Origin: Francisella endosymbiont of Ornithodoros moubata
GTDB lineage: Bacteria > Pseudomonadota > Gammaproteobacteria > Francisellales > Francisellaceae
DNA: 64,000 nucleotides
NCBI GenBank assembly: GCA_002095075.2
Contig: LVCE01000004.1
Span: forward strand, 124,001-188,000
Reading direction: 5' to 3'
This document shows positions 45,194 to 54,872 of this stretch, piece by piece (position 1 is the stretch's first letter; each line of letters starts with the position of its first letter). The position numbers and the translations under genes were made by a program. The notes below the pieces were generated by a model that worked only from the letters and a program-made list of their open reading frames with translations, did no database searches and had not been told where the DNA came from.

Positions 45194-45730
45194 CTAAAGC
45201 TTAATATTACCTAACTGATCTGCAGGAATTTCTTTTTCTATAGTTTGGATATCACCATTACTATCCTCAGTCTTTTTAACAATCTTTGCAGTTTTTCCAT
45301 CTAAATTTATAGTAATAGAACTATTTTTTTTAAATACTTGAGGATTATTCTTAGCTTGAGTTGTGCCAGACTGCGCTTGCATTTGAGTAATATTGTAATC
45401 AATATTAGCTAGCATTTTGTTGAAATGCTCATCTAATAACTGTTGTTGCTTGTGAAAGTTTGCCATCATTTGCTCAATTGGATCTTGAGTGATAGTTTGT
45501 GAACTTTTATCTTGTGGTTTTTGTTTGACCCAACCTACACTACCATCTTTATTATCAACTACCTCAATCCAGTCATCTTTTGCAAAAATTGCTTTATAAC
45601 GTGGATCTTGATCATTTATAGTTGCAAGCTTTTGTGTTTTAGTATCTGGCTTTACATACATTGTGTAGCTATCAGCATATACTCCAGAAACTACAGTTAA
45701 CCCTAAGATTGTCGCTAGAACTTTCTTCAT
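45194..45730 (-). CDS. Periplasmic SH3-like domain protein, unknown function
   Basis: A 178-residue exported protein: signal peptide MKKVLATILGLTVVSGVYA with cleavage expected after VYA. A short SH3-like (SH3_3-type) module follows (YVKPDTKTQKLATINDQDP, KDDWIEVVDNKDGSVGWVK). Then come a Gln/Met-rich helix that may form a coiled coil (IEQMMANFHKQQQLLDEHF) and a C-terminal beta-type tail. Such modules often bind cell wall or sense the envelope. A clear AGGAGG-like site precedes the ATG. It is divergent from the two-component pair, with 141 nt between the starts, so it may be a target of that regulator (inference). Confidence 0.75.
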   Translation of the reverse strand: MKKVLATILGLTVVSGVYADSYTMYVKPDTKTQKLATINDQDPRYKAIFAKDDWIEVVDNKDGSVGWVKQKPQDKSSQTITQDPIEQMMANFHKQQQLLDEHFNKMLANIDYNITQMQAQSGTTQAKNNPQVFKKNSSITINLDGKTAKIVKKTEDSNGDIQTIEKEIPADQLGNIKL

Positions 45731-45871
45731 TTTAACCTCCTTTTTTTGCTATAAATATTTTACACATAAAAGATTTTGTTTTTTAAATAAGTTTTATAGC
45801 TATTTTTTCAAGATAGAAAGCTATTAATTAGCTATAATATAATATCTAATTAGAATTATAAACCAAATACG

Positions 45872-46561
45872 ATGAGTAACAACCCTAAGGTTTTAGTAGC
45901 TGATGATGATAAAAAGATAGCTCAGTTCATAAAAACCAAATTTGAAGAAAATAGCATCGACACAACTGTAGCTTTTGACGGTAAAGAAGCTCTATTTCTA
46001 ATCGACACCAATAACTATGATGTCATCGTTATAGATTGGATGATGCCATATTTAGATGGTATTTCTTTGCTTAAGATATTACGCAAGCAAAATATAAATA
46101 CTCCCATTATTATTCTAAGCGCTCTTGATAGTACTGAAAATAAAATTCAAGGCCTCAAATCAGGGAGTGATGACTATCTTACCAAACCTTTCTCGATAGA
46201 TGAATTAATGATAAGAGTAAATATACTCTACAAAAGAACTAAACAAATTACCGAGGCTAAAACTCATCAGTTAAGTTGTGGTGATCTTGTTCTTGATGAG
46301 CTTGCCCATGAAGTACGACGTAATGGTGCGTTAATACATCTACAACAACGCGAGTATAAGGTTCTACACCTTCTTCTAAAACATAAAAATGAAGTTGTCA
46401 GCAAAACGATGATGCTCAAAGAAGTTTGGGACTATGATTTTGATCCGCAAACCAATGTAGTAGAAGTACATATTTCTCGTCTGCGTAACAAATTAACTGA
46501 AGATGGTCTTACAGATCCAATAAAAACTATGCGGGGCTTTGGTTATGTCATCCAAGAATAG
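45872..46561 (+). CDS. OmpR-family response regulator
   Basis: A 229-residue regulator. The receiver domain has KVLVADDDKKIAQ (acidic pocket), the phospho-acceptor Asp in VIVIDWMMPYLDG (about residue 53) and the Lys of DDYLTKPFSIDEL. The winged-helix DNA-binding domain follows (LQQREYKVLHLLLKHKNEVV, VVEVHISRLRNKL, IKTMRGFGYVIQE). The gene overlaps the 5' end of the kinase gene by 17 nt, a usual sign of a cognate pair. Both partners are complete, which is notable next to so many broken genes. The signal and regulon are unknown. Confidence 0.93.
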   Translation: MSNNPKVLVADDDKKIAQFIKTKFEENSIDTTVAFDGKEALFLIDTNNYDVIVIDWMMPYLDGISLLKILRKQNINTPIIILSALDSTENKIQGLKSGSDDYLTKPFSIDELMIRVNILYKRTKQITEAKTHQLSCGDLVLDELAHEVRRNGALIHLQQREYKVLHLLLKHKNEVVSKTMMLKEVWDYDFDPQTNVVEVHISRLRNKLTEDGLTDPIKTMRGFGYVIQE

Positions 46562-47585
46562 TCTCTCTGATACTATTCAGCGTAGATACATAATAAGTTC
46601 TAGCTTTAAAATGGCAATGCTTTTTACCATATTACTAGGACTAAGTATAGTCTCTTGGGTTTATATAATTTTCACTGCTCTTGGAGATAGAGTTATTGAA
46701 CATATAGTTCCTTTGAGTATAGGAATCTTCTGCACAGCAAGTGTTGTGATTATAAGCTATCTGATCAGTGTCTTTGTTGTAAGAAAAATTAATCACATCG
46801 CCAGCTCAGCAGCCTCAATAGTAAATACCCAAGATTTTAGTCAAAGGATCAAATCAAATACTAACTGGGATGACCTTAGTAATCTAGCTAATATTCTTAA
46901 CATTCTTTTGGCTAATAATATAGAGTATCTTTTATTAGATATAAAAAGCGTTTCAAATAACATTGCCCATGACCTAAAAACACCTTTGACCAGGCTCAAA
47001 AATAGATTAGAAAACCTTGAGCATACCAATCCAAGCAAAGATATTGTAGAAGCACTAGCAGAATGCAACCAATTACTTGATATTTTTAATAGCTTACTAA
47101 GGCTTAATCGCTTAGAGCATGGGCGTGAGAATCTAATCAAAAAACGCTTAGATATAAAAAATATTATTGATGATGCTATTGAACTATACGAGCCAATCTT
47201 TGAGCAAAAAAATATTCAGCTACAAACCAATATATTACCTAGGAATCTTAATATTGATAAAAATCTGATCTTTCAGAGTATTACAAACATTTTCGATAAT
47301 TGCTACAAGTACTCTGATCATAATACTGAGATTTCAATTACTACAAAAATACAACCCTCCAAGTACATAATTGAAATAGCTGATCAAGGAATTGGTATAA
47401 ATAATGAAAATACTGATAAAATCTTTGAAAGATTTTTCCGTGAAGAAAAAAGCCGTAGCCAAACAGGTAATGGCTTAGGACTTTCTCTAGTTAAAAAGAT
47501 TATTCAACTACATGATGGTAATATTATCGCCAAAAATAACAATCCTCAAGGTCTAAAAATAATAATATCGCTATCTCTACATTAA
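46545..47585 (+). CDS. Membrane sensor histidine kinase (partner of the regulator at 45872)
   Basis: About 346 residues. Two hydrophobic helices in the first 80 residues (MAMLFTILLGLSIVSWVYII and SIGIFCTASVVIISYLISVF) lie close together, so the periplasmic loop is very short. A HAMP linker follows, then the phospho-acceptor His box SNNIAHDLKTPLTRLKNRL and the ATPase motifs (N box FDNCYKYS, G1 EIADQGIGI, F box FERFFREE, G2 GNGLGLSLVKKI). The ATG at 46545 is preferred over a TTG two codons upstream. It overlaps the regulator gene by 17 nt. The short loop suggests it senses the membrane or a partner protein more than a soluble ligand. Confidence 0.9.
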   Translation: MSSKNSLSDTIQRRYIISSSFKMAMLFTILLGLSIVSWVYIIFTALGDRVIEHIVPLSIGIFCTASVVIISYLISVFVVRKINHIASSAASIVNTQDFSQRIKSNTNWDDLSNLANILNILLANNIEYLLLDIKSVSNNIAHDLKTPLTRLKNRLENLEHTNPSKDIVEALAECNQLLDIFNSLLRLNRLEHGRENLIKKRLDIKNIIDDAIELYEPIFEQKNIQLQTNILPRNLNIDKNLIFQSITNIFDNCYKYSDHNTEISITTKIQPSKYIIEIADQGIGINNENTDKIFERFFREEKSRSQTGNGLGLSLVKKIIQLHDGNIIAKNNNPQGLKIIISLSLH

Positions 47586-47661
47586 CAAATTTTAACTATA
47601 TTTTTTTGACTTATGAAATTAACCTTATTGTAATAACTAGCTTATAAAAAATACATATTAT

Positions 47662-48916
47662 ATGGAAAAAATAGCTGTAATAGGTAGCGATATATCTGAA
47701 CTTGCGATAAGCTATCTGCTTAAATATAATTATCAATCACTCTCCACGAGAAAAATAATTATTTTGGTGGTCATGCGCGTACTTTAGAAGTAAATAATAC
47801 TCCTATAGAGACAGGTTTTATTGTTTTTAATTACCATACATACTATCACTTATCTAGATTATTTAAGCACTTAGATATACCAGTTGCTGAGAGTAATATG
47901 TCTTTTTGGTGTATCTATCAAGAATGGTCAATTTAAATATGGTTCTAGTAGTATCAAGAGCCTATTTGCACAGTGGTCTAATATTATTTAGACCACGCTA
48001 TTATATAATTATAGGATAATAAAAGATATCTTAAAAATTTAATAAAATATCAAAACAACACCATGAATAAAACACTCTTGATGAAAACATCACTTTGGCA
48101 CAATATCTATGATGATATAAAAGTTGGTAGATGGTTTAAAGGCTATTATTTATTAGCTATGGAAGCTTGTATCTAGAGTACTCAGTTAGAGAAGATGTAT
48201 GACTTTCCTACTCTTAGTTTTATTAGGTTTTTTAATAATCATGGATTACTTACAACTACTAAACCAGTTCAGTGGTATACGAGTTAAAGGCGGCAGTAAA
48301 GTATATGTTGAAAAAATTATTAATCAACTAAAATCAGCTGATGTTAAGTTTGCTCTACAAGCGACTATAAATATCACGAGCTGATAAAATAACCATTACT
48401 AATAACCATAACAATATTAGTGAGTTTGACAAAGTAATTTTTGCCTGTCATTTTAATCAAATTTTAGAGCTATTAGATGATCCAAATCATAATGAAAAAA
48501 GCTAATCTTAACTATTATAATATCAACCTAACATGGCAATACTTCACACAGATGACTCTATCATGCCAAAGCGTCAACTTGCTTGGTCAAGTTGGAACTA
48601 TCTAAGTAGCCAAACTATAGATAAACGTAAGGTTGTCTCTCTTAGTTACTGGATGAATAATCTTCAACCATTGAACACTACCTACTATTTTGTAACAATT
48701 AATCCTGATCAAAAACCACAGCAGTCGAAAATTATTAATCAACATATTTTTTGAGCACCCTGTTTTTGATAAAAAAGCGATACAAGCACAAGAAGACTTT
48801 GATAAAATACAAGGAGTTAATAATACCTATTATTGTGGAGCCATATTGGCTTCCATGAATATGGTATACTAAGTGCTGTAAATGTTACAGCTAAACTAGA
48901 AGTTACAACCTCGTGA
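47662..48916 (+). pseudogene. NAD(P)/FAD-dependent amine-oxidase-like gene, multiply broken
   Basis: Starts MEKIAVIGSDISELAISYLL, a slightly altered dinucleotide fold (GxGxxG to GSDIS). Then come NYFGGHARTLEV and PIETGFIVFNYHTYYHLSRL (both typical of amine-oxidase/phytoene-dehydrogenase-like flavoproteins), and later ILHTDDSIMPKRQLAWSSWN with FEHPVFDKKAIQAQ. The relatives that carry this SHTD-type stretch usually stand beside a DUF1365 gene, as here. Frameshifts and stops are spread through the gene (near 47740, 47910, 47985, 48390, 48500 and 48850). It ends at TGA 48914-48916, overlapping the DUF1365 start. Confidence 0.82.
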
Positions 48917-49283
48917 TGAAGGATTTTGTTTTAAGCTCAAAAGTCTTTCACAAAAGACACCATCCTAAGCAAAATTCTTTTGTATATAGGTCATACTATA
49001 TAATTTTGGATATGTTTGAACTTAATCAAAACAAAGCTAATTTTTTAAGTATAAACAAACCTAATTTATATAGTTTATATGATAAAATCATGGCTTGAGA
49101 GATGGCTCTAAATCTCTTAAATGGGCAACAGATTTACTCGATAGGCATAGCCTTGAGTATTATTAAAGGTTTTCAAACAAGTAAATTTGAGGTTCACTTT
49201 ATAAAAAATTCACTATAATTCTAAAACTTACTGCAGCACTACCTTATAAACTATACTTTAAGATTACTAAGAAAATGATCTAA
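48913..49283 (+). pseudogene. DUF1365-family gene, truncated and broken
   Basis: Opens with KDFVLSSKVFHKRHHPKQNS and FVYRSYYIILDMFELNQN, the conserved N terminus of DUF1365 proteins (their R/K-rich H-x-R-x2-P pattern followed by the Y...LD stretch). A frame break follows near 49098. The later pieces DGSKSLKWATDLLD and AALPYKLYFKITKKM end at 49283. At about 370 nt it is under half the normal length (230-270 codons), so a deletion has removed the middle. In other bacteria these genes accompany flavoprotein oxidoreductases and lipid-modifying enzymes. Confidence 0.75.
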
Positions 49284-49296
49284 AATCGGAGAAATC

Positions 49297-50150
49297 ATGT
49301 AAACACAATCTAATAAATTGACGATTAATAGCATTTGCTATTATACACTTAGCGTACTTGGCAATATTTTTTATGAATTATAATTATTACTGCACTAGTG
49401 GTTTTTATTGTTACATTTTCAGTAAGAACATTTGCACTGACTGCTGGATATCATCGTTATTTTGCACATAAGGCATTTCAAACTTCTCGAGTATTTCAAT
49501 TTATTCTAGCGCTAATAGATACTTGGGTATCACAAAAAGGTCCATTATGGTGATCAGATCATCACAGATATCACCACATTCACTCTGATAAAGATACTAT
49601 CTTCATTAACCTAAAAACAGCATTTTCCAATCTCATGTTGGTTGGTTTTTTGAAACAAGAAGTGATAAAGTAGACCCTAAATCTATCAAAGATTGGCTTA
49701 AATACCCTGAAATAGTTTGGTTTGATAAGCACGCTCATTTATCTTTTGCCTTGTATTTAATAGGTCTTTTCATCTTAGGTAGTTTAATAAATCACTTTTA
49801 TCATAGTCTTGAAACATCAGGCTTAGTATTTGTATTCTGGGGAGGAATTTTAAGTACAGTATTACTTTATCATACTACATTTAGTGTAAATTCAATTTGC
49901 CACATATTTGGATCTAAAGATTACGAAACTTCAGACAATAGTCGCAATAATTTCTTATAGTACTAATTACATTCAGTGAAGGCTGGCACAACAACCATCA
50001 TAAATTTGATTATTCGGTGAGAAACAACCTCAAATTTTGGCAAATTAATATTATTTATATAATTCGAAACTTAGGATTGTCTGGGATTTTAAACAACCTA
50101 AAAAACCACTTAATTTTAAGATTAAATTACGATTAGTATTTCACTTTTGA
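49297..50150 (+). pseudogene. Delta-9-type acyl desaturase, broken
   Basis: All three His boxes of membrane acyl-CoA/acyl-lipid desaturases can still be read: HRYFAH, HHRYHHIH and HNNHHKF. Segments around them include FALTAGYHRYFAHKAFQTSR, LALIDTWVSQKGPLWW and GLVFVFWGGILSTVLLYHTT. CGGAG lies 6 nt before the ATG at 49297, but the frame stops within five codons. Further breaks occur near 49380, 49550 (a TGA where Trp is expected), 49625 and 49960. It is the last of three broken lipid-related genes. The 3' end overlaps the convergent rnr gene by 18 nt. Confidence 0.87.
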
Positions 50151-52418
50151 CTTATTTTTTCTTCTATGTCTTGCTTTTCTCTTTTTAACTTTCTTAGTCT
50201 TTTTATTAGCAAATGGTTTATCTAAGTTATTGTAACCAAATGTTTTTTTTGGATCAAATAACTCGAAATCTATATGAATATTCTCTAGATCCGCACGTAC
50301 AACTCTTACTGTTATATCTTGACCAATCTTATAGACTTTATGTGTTCTCTTACCTATCAATATATCCTTAGTCTCATCATAAATATAATAATCACCCGGA
50401 ATTGCTGATACATGTATCAAACCTTCTATATACATATCTTTTAGCTCAGCAAAAAGACCTAAGCCATTTATATGCTTGATTTGTGCCTCAAGGACATGAC
50501 CAATATAATCCTGCATAAAGTAGCACTTAAGCCAATTCTCAACTTGCTTAGATGCCGCATCAGCGTTACGCTCTTGATCTGAAGCATTCTCACAAATATT
50601 AGCTAGTTCAGAAGATTTATAATCAGCAGCACCATGCTCATATTCACCAATAATTGATTTAATTATCCTATGTACTACTAAATCTGGATATCTACGAATT
50701 GGTGATGTGAAATGTGTATATTCACTATATGCCAAACCAAAATGGCCATCATTATTTATACTGTAAATAGCCTGATTCATACTCCGCAAAGTCATTATCT
50801 GAATATCATCATAATCAGGACGATCTTTTATGCTATCTAGCATCTGTGCTAATGCTTTTGGAGTGACTTTACCATTTTTACCATAAGCAAGATGTATACC
50901 ATATTTAGCTAGATACTTCTTAAGAGTATCCATTCTATCCTGTTTAGGTTCACTATGAACTCTAAATGGTGATGTCTTCTTATGTTTTATTGTAAAGTTA
51001 GCTGCCGCAACGTTAGCCACAAGCATACATTCTTCTATTAATCGATGAGCATCATTACGATGCCTTGGCACAATTGATTCGATATGATTATGCTCATCAA
51101 GGATTATCTGTGTTTCAACTGTATCAAAATCTATAGTGCCTCTTTCAACTCTAGCTTGATGAAGTATTTTATACAACTCATATAAATCAAAAATATTTAC
51201 TACAAGCTCTGGCTTTTGCTCAACAATAAGATTTTGCTTCTTTTCTAAAAGCTTAGCTACCTCTGTATATGTTAAGCGCGCTTTTGAATTTATTACTGCT
51301 GAATAAAACTTATACCTAGAAAGTTTACCTTCCTTACTGATATTCATCTCGCAAACTAGAGAATACCTATCTTCGTTTGGTCTTAATGAACACAAATCAT
51401 TTGATAGTTTCTCTGGTAACATCGGTATTACATAACCAGGGAAATATACTGATGTTGAACGACGTGTAGCATCTAAATCCAAAGCTGAATCTTTCTCAAC
51501 ATAATTTGAAACATCTGCAATTGCTACATATAACTTCCAACTACCACTCTTAGTTTTATGTGCATAGACTGCATCATCGAAATCTTTAGCATCCTCACCA
51601 TCTATAGTTATAAAGTGTTTATCGCGCAAATCTACTCTAGTACCTACAGTTATCTGTTCTGAGATGTCATCTAGATACCTCAGCGCTTTTTTGCTCCATT
51701 GCTCTACTAGATCATATTTTTGAGTTGCCATCATCATTGCTTCTTTAACTGGAGATACAGCTTCTACCTCTTGTTTAAATCTAGCTACTGCAGCACTATT
51801 GATACTAGGATAAACTATCATTTCAGCCTCTATCAACGAATTATGCTCTATTTTTTGTTTCGGTGGTAACAGAACAATGTTATTTGTAATGTTCTTACTT
51901 ATAGGTTTTAAAAAATGACAATCAAAGCTTTTATAGTAATAACCTGTTATAGTCTTTTGTGCTCGTGAAACAATTGTTTTGATTTCTGCTTCAATTCGTC
52001 CACGTTTATTAAGACCTAAAACTTTTGCTGTGACCTCATCGCCAACCATTACCATTTTTGCTTGATAAGAGACAATAACAACTTTAGTATTCAAAGCATG
52101 ACTAAATAACTCAAGGTGAGAATCTTTATCAGATGTAACTTTAGAAGTTATATAAATTGCTGCCATTTCTGGTAAGTTATAATATGACTTATCTTTCTCT
52201 AACTGACCATCTCTAACCATTGCACCTAAACGATTTACAAGACATTCAAAAAGATTTTTTTTAAAAATCTCTAGAGCATTTGCTATATTCTCAATGCTTA
52301 CAGGAAGTTTTACATCTCTTATATAATTTAAAATCATCTCCCTACTTGGGATTGGATTTTCATATTTTTGTGCTTCAATATCCCTATTCGGATCATTATG
52401 TATGCTATATTTACTCAC
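50133..52418 (-). CDS. rnr: Ribonuclease R
   Basis: A 761-residue 3'-5' exoribonuclease that degrades structured RNA and takes part in rRNA quality control. It has an N-terminal helix-turn-helix-like region (REMILNYIRDVKLPVSIENI), two cold-shock domains and the RNB catalytic core (FITIDGEDAKDFDDAVYAHK, with the metal-binding Asp residues). SPIRRYPDLVVHR, the S1 domain (GHVLEAQIKHINGLGLFAEL) and a very basic tail (NKKTKKVKKRKARHRRK) follow. The start overlaps truB by 8 nt, placing it last in the lepB-rnc-truB-rnr operon. It is intact, and its loss partner hrpA, another RNA enzyme in the window, is not. Confidence 0.96.
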   Translation of the reverse strand: MSKYSIHNDPNRDIEAQKYENPIPSREMILNYIRDVKLPVSIENIANALEIFKKNLFECLVNRLGAMVRDGQLEKDKSYYNLPEMAAIYITSKVTSDKDSHLELFSHALNTKVVIVSYQAKMVMVGDEVTAKVLGLNKRGRIEAEIKTIVSRAQKTITGYYYKSFDCHFLKPISKNITNNIVLLPPKQKIEHNSLIEAEMIVYPSINSAAVARFKQEVEAVSPVKEAMMMATQKYDLVEQWSKKALRYLDDISEQITVGTRVDLRDKHFITIDGEDAKDFDDAVYAHKTKSGSWKLYVAIADVSNYVEKDSALDLDATRRSTSVYFPGYVIPMLPEKLSNDLCSLRPNEDRYSLVCEMNISKEGKLSRYKFYSAVINSKARLTYTEVAKLLEKKQNLIVEQKPELVVNIFDLYELYKILHQARVERGTIDFDTVETQIILDEHNHIESIVPRHRNDAHRLIEECMLVANVAAANFTIKHKKTSPFRVHSEPKQDRMDTLKKYLAKYGIHLAYGKNGKVTPKALAQMLDSIKDRPDYDDIQIMTLRSMNQAIYSINNDGHFGLAYSEYTHFTSPIRRYPDLVVHRIIKSIIGEYEHGAADYKSSELANICENASDQERNADAASKQVENWLKCYFMQDYIGHVLEAQIKHINGLGLFAELKDMYIEGLIHVSAIPGDYYIYDETKDILIGKRTHKVYKIGQDITVRVVRADLENIHIDFELFDPKKTFGYNNLDKPFANKKTKKVKKRKARHRRKNKSKVKY

Positions 52419-53319
52419 TTATCAATATATCCTGATCAAAAAATTTTTTATTAATCAACTTACCTTTATCAAACTCTGCTATAGCTACAAATTGATCGTT
52501 ATCATATATTCTTACAGTTTTATCTAAATTTCGTTTAGTAGCTAAGAGTCCTCTCTTATATAAATCATCTTTCTCATTTTCTACTAGAGAGTATATCGGC
52601 TTGTCGATAAATACACTCTCTATACTAGTTATACTAGCGATTTTTTGCTCAAAACTTAAATCTTTTAGTTGTTCTAGCTCAAAAGCCTCAGCTAACTTAA
52701 AAGGTCCACTTTGAGTTCTTTGTAAAGCTATCAAATGCCCCTCACAACCTAGTTTCTTACCAATATCTATCGCTAAGCTACGGATATATGTTCCCTTTGA
52801 ACATTTAACTCTAACTTTCAAAGTATCTTTGTCAAAATCTAATAGTTCTAGCTCATAAATATTGATATTTCTTGGTTTAATTTCAACACTCTTACCTTCT
52901 CTGGCAAGTTTATAAAGAGGCTGACCATTATGTTTAAGTGCAGAGTACATAGGCGGAACCTGTACGATATTACCACGAAAATTTGCTAATACTTTTTCTA
53001 TTAGATGATTTGATAGCTTCGGTATGTTATTATTTCTAGTTATTACTTGACCTTCAGCATCACCACTATCTGTTTCAATACCAAGCCTAATCGTAGCTAT
53101 ATACTCTTTATCAGCATCAAGCAGGTATTGTGCTATTTTAGTAGCTCTACCAAAACATATAGGCAAAACTCCTGTCGCCATAGGATCTAAAGTACCTGTA
53201 TGACCTATTTTTTGTGCGTTAAATAAATACTTTAGTTGTTGTAAAACTTTATTTGAACTAACACCTTTAGTCTTATTGATAACAACCACACCATTTAAGT
53301 TTAGTCTATTTTTTTTCAT
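52411..53319 (-). CDS. truB: tRNA pseudouridine-55 synthase TruB
   Basis: Makes pseudouridine 55 in the T-loop of tRNAs. The 302-residue protein has NGVVVINKTKGVSSNKVL, the catalytic motif KIGHTGTLDPMATGVLPICF (Asp in GTLDP), the PPMYSALKHNGQPLYKLARE block and CSKGTYIRSLAIDIGKKLG. These are all standard. It overlaps rnc by 14 nt upstream and rnr by 8 nt downstream. The housekeeping context makes it a safe call. Confidence 0.97.
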   Translation of the reverse strand: MKKNRLNLNGVVVINKTKGVSSNKVLQQLKYLFNAQKIGHTGTLDPMATGVLPICFGRATKIAQYLLDADKEYIATIRLGIETDSGDAEGQVITRNNNIPKLSNHLIEKVLANFRGNIVQVPPMYSALKHNGQPLYKLAREGKSVEIKPRNINIYELELLDFDKDTLKVRVKCSKGTYIRSLAIDIGKKLGCEGHLIALQRTQSGPFKLAEAFELEQLKDLSFEQKIASITSIESVFIDKPIYSLVENEKDDLYKRGLLATKRNLDKTVRIYDNDQFVAIAEFDKGKLINKKFFDQDILISE

Positions 53320-53998
53320 GTAAGCCTTGTTGTGATAACATTTCTATCATTTTTTCAGCTGCTTTTTGCTCAGCTTTTTTCCGTGAAGTTCCCTTAGCTT
53401 TGACTTGAAGATTTAAATCTTTTGATATAGCAACTATAGTAAATTGCTGCTCATGGTCTTTACCCTCTATAGTTTCAATACTATATTCTGGCAAACTCAA
53501 AGCATTCTGTAGCAGAATCTCTTGAAGCTTTGATTTACTATCTTTGACTTTGATAGTATCTAGATTAATATTCGATATTACTGATTGATACCATTTCAAT
53601 ATAACTTTCTTGACAGTTGCAAAATCACTATCTAGATAAATAGCTCCTATAACAGCTTCAAAAACATCTTCTAATACTTTCTCACTTTTTCGTCCACCCT
53701 GCTCACTAGCTCCTAAAATAACGTACTCATCCATTTTAAGGCTTAAGGCTAATTGCGCTAAAGTTGTTCCTTTGACTAGTTTAGATCTAAGCTGCGAAAG
53801 TCTTCCTTCAGCTATATCTCTAAATTGTAGATACAATGCTTCAGCAATTACAAAACCTAAAATAGAGTCACCAAGAAACTCTAATCTCTCATAATTTTTT
53901 TTAGTCTTACTTCGATGTGTCAAGGCTCTTATTAGAAGAGTATAATCTTTAAAACTATAACCAAGTATATTATAAAATCGTGAATATTCAGGAACCAT
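53306..53998 (-). CDS. rnc: Ribonuclease III
   Basis: Double-strand-specific endoribonuclease that processes rRNA precursors and some mRNAs. The 230-residue protein has the signature NYERLEFLGDSILGFVIAEA, the second acidic motif EDVFEAVIGAIYLD and a C-terminal double-stranded-RNA-binding domain (DSKSKLQEILLQNALSLPEY, GTSRKKAEQKAAEKMIEML). Its 3' end overlaps truB. It lies 6 nt downstream of lepB, the common lepB-rnc order of proteobacteria. Confidence 0.97.
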   Translation of the reverse strand: MVPEYSRFYNILGYSFKDYTLLIRALTHRSKTKKNYERLEFLGDSILGFVIAEALYLQFRDIAEGRLSQLRSKLVKGTTLAQLALSLKMDEYVILGASEQGGRKSEKVLEDVFEAVIGAIYLDSDFATVKKVILKWYQSVISNINLDTIKVKDSKSKLQEILLQNALSLPEYSIETIEGKDHEQQFTIVAISKDLNLQVKAKGTSRKKAEQKAAEKMIEMLSQQGLHEKK

Positions 53999-54004
53999 TT
54001 TTGG

Positions 54005-54868
54005 TTAAAAGACCTTACCAATTTGATCCCAACGAACTTTCTTATCTACCTTATCCCAGCTCATCCAGACAATTTTTGCTTTACCTACTAAATCTCTCTC
54101 AAGTACAAAGCCCCAATAGCGACTATCTTCACTATTATCACGATTATCTCCCATAACAAAGTATTGACCAGCTGGGACTTTAAGATTTTCAAAATCAGTT
54201 CCTTTTATAGACTTTATCCAGTTAACTTCATGCTTAACGCTACCAAGGTTCTCTGTACATACTGTATCACCACTGCCATCAGCTAAAGATTGGTTGTAAT
54301 AGTTTATAGCATCACGATTACAATCAGTATATTCAAGCTTTTTGCCATTTATTGTTAGCATTTTATCTTTATATGAAATTACATCACCTGGTAAACCAAT
54401 CACGCGTTTAACAAAATCAACATTAGGATTAACTGGAAAATGAAATACTACAATGTCACTTCTTTTTGGTTCACCGACTTTTATTAAAGTTTCATTTGAA
54501 AATGGAGCTCTGATACCATAAGCAGTTTTATTAACGAAAATAAAGTCACCAACTGGAAGTGTTGGTGTCATCGACGCAGTTGGGATTAAAAAGTTACCAA
54601 TCAAGAAAGTTCTAAGTAGGAATACCACAAAAAATACACTAAACAAAGACCTTGCTTGATCAGCTATAAAAGGTGCTTTTAACCCTTTATCTTTATAGAA
54701 TTGGCATTTCTGTTTCTTAGAAAAACCTTTTAGTTCATTAGCATAGGGAGCTAATCTTGATTTTTGGAAAAATACAAGATCAATAATATAGATCAAACCA
54801 CTTGCAAAGGTTAAGAACAAAAGCCAAAATGTAAAACCTAGGTTTAGAATATAATTTAACAGTTCCAT
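54005..54868 (-). CDS. lepB: Signal peptidase I LepB
   Basis: Inner-membrane serine protease that removes signal peptides. It is 287 residues long. Two hydrophobic segments lie at about 8-30 and 73-95. The catalytic Ser is in LIPTASMTPTLPVGDFIFV, the general-base Lys in DFVKRVIGLPGD, and the C-terminal box is YFVMGDNRDNSEDSRYWG. An insert between the Lys box and the last box carries two Cys residues (YTDCNRDA and DTVCTEN). That could allow a disulphide in the periplasm, as in the E. coli enzyme. It follows the qseB-like gene by 4 nt. Confidence 0.96.
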   Translation of the reverse strand: MELLNYILNLGFTFWLLFLTFASGLIYIIDLVFFQKSRLAPYANELKGFSKKQKCQFYKDKGLKAPFIADQARSLFSVFFVVFLLRTFLIGNFLIPTASMTPTLPVGDFIFVNKTAYGIRAPFSNETLIKVGEPKRSDIVVFHFPVNPNVDFVKRVIGLPGDVISYKDKMLTINGKKLEYTDCNRDAINYYNQSLADGSGDTVCTENLGSVKHEVNWIKSIKGTDFENLKVPAGQYFVMGDNRDNSEDSRYWGFVLERDLVGKAKIVWMSWDKVDKKVRWDQIGKVF

Positions 54869-54872
54869 GAAG

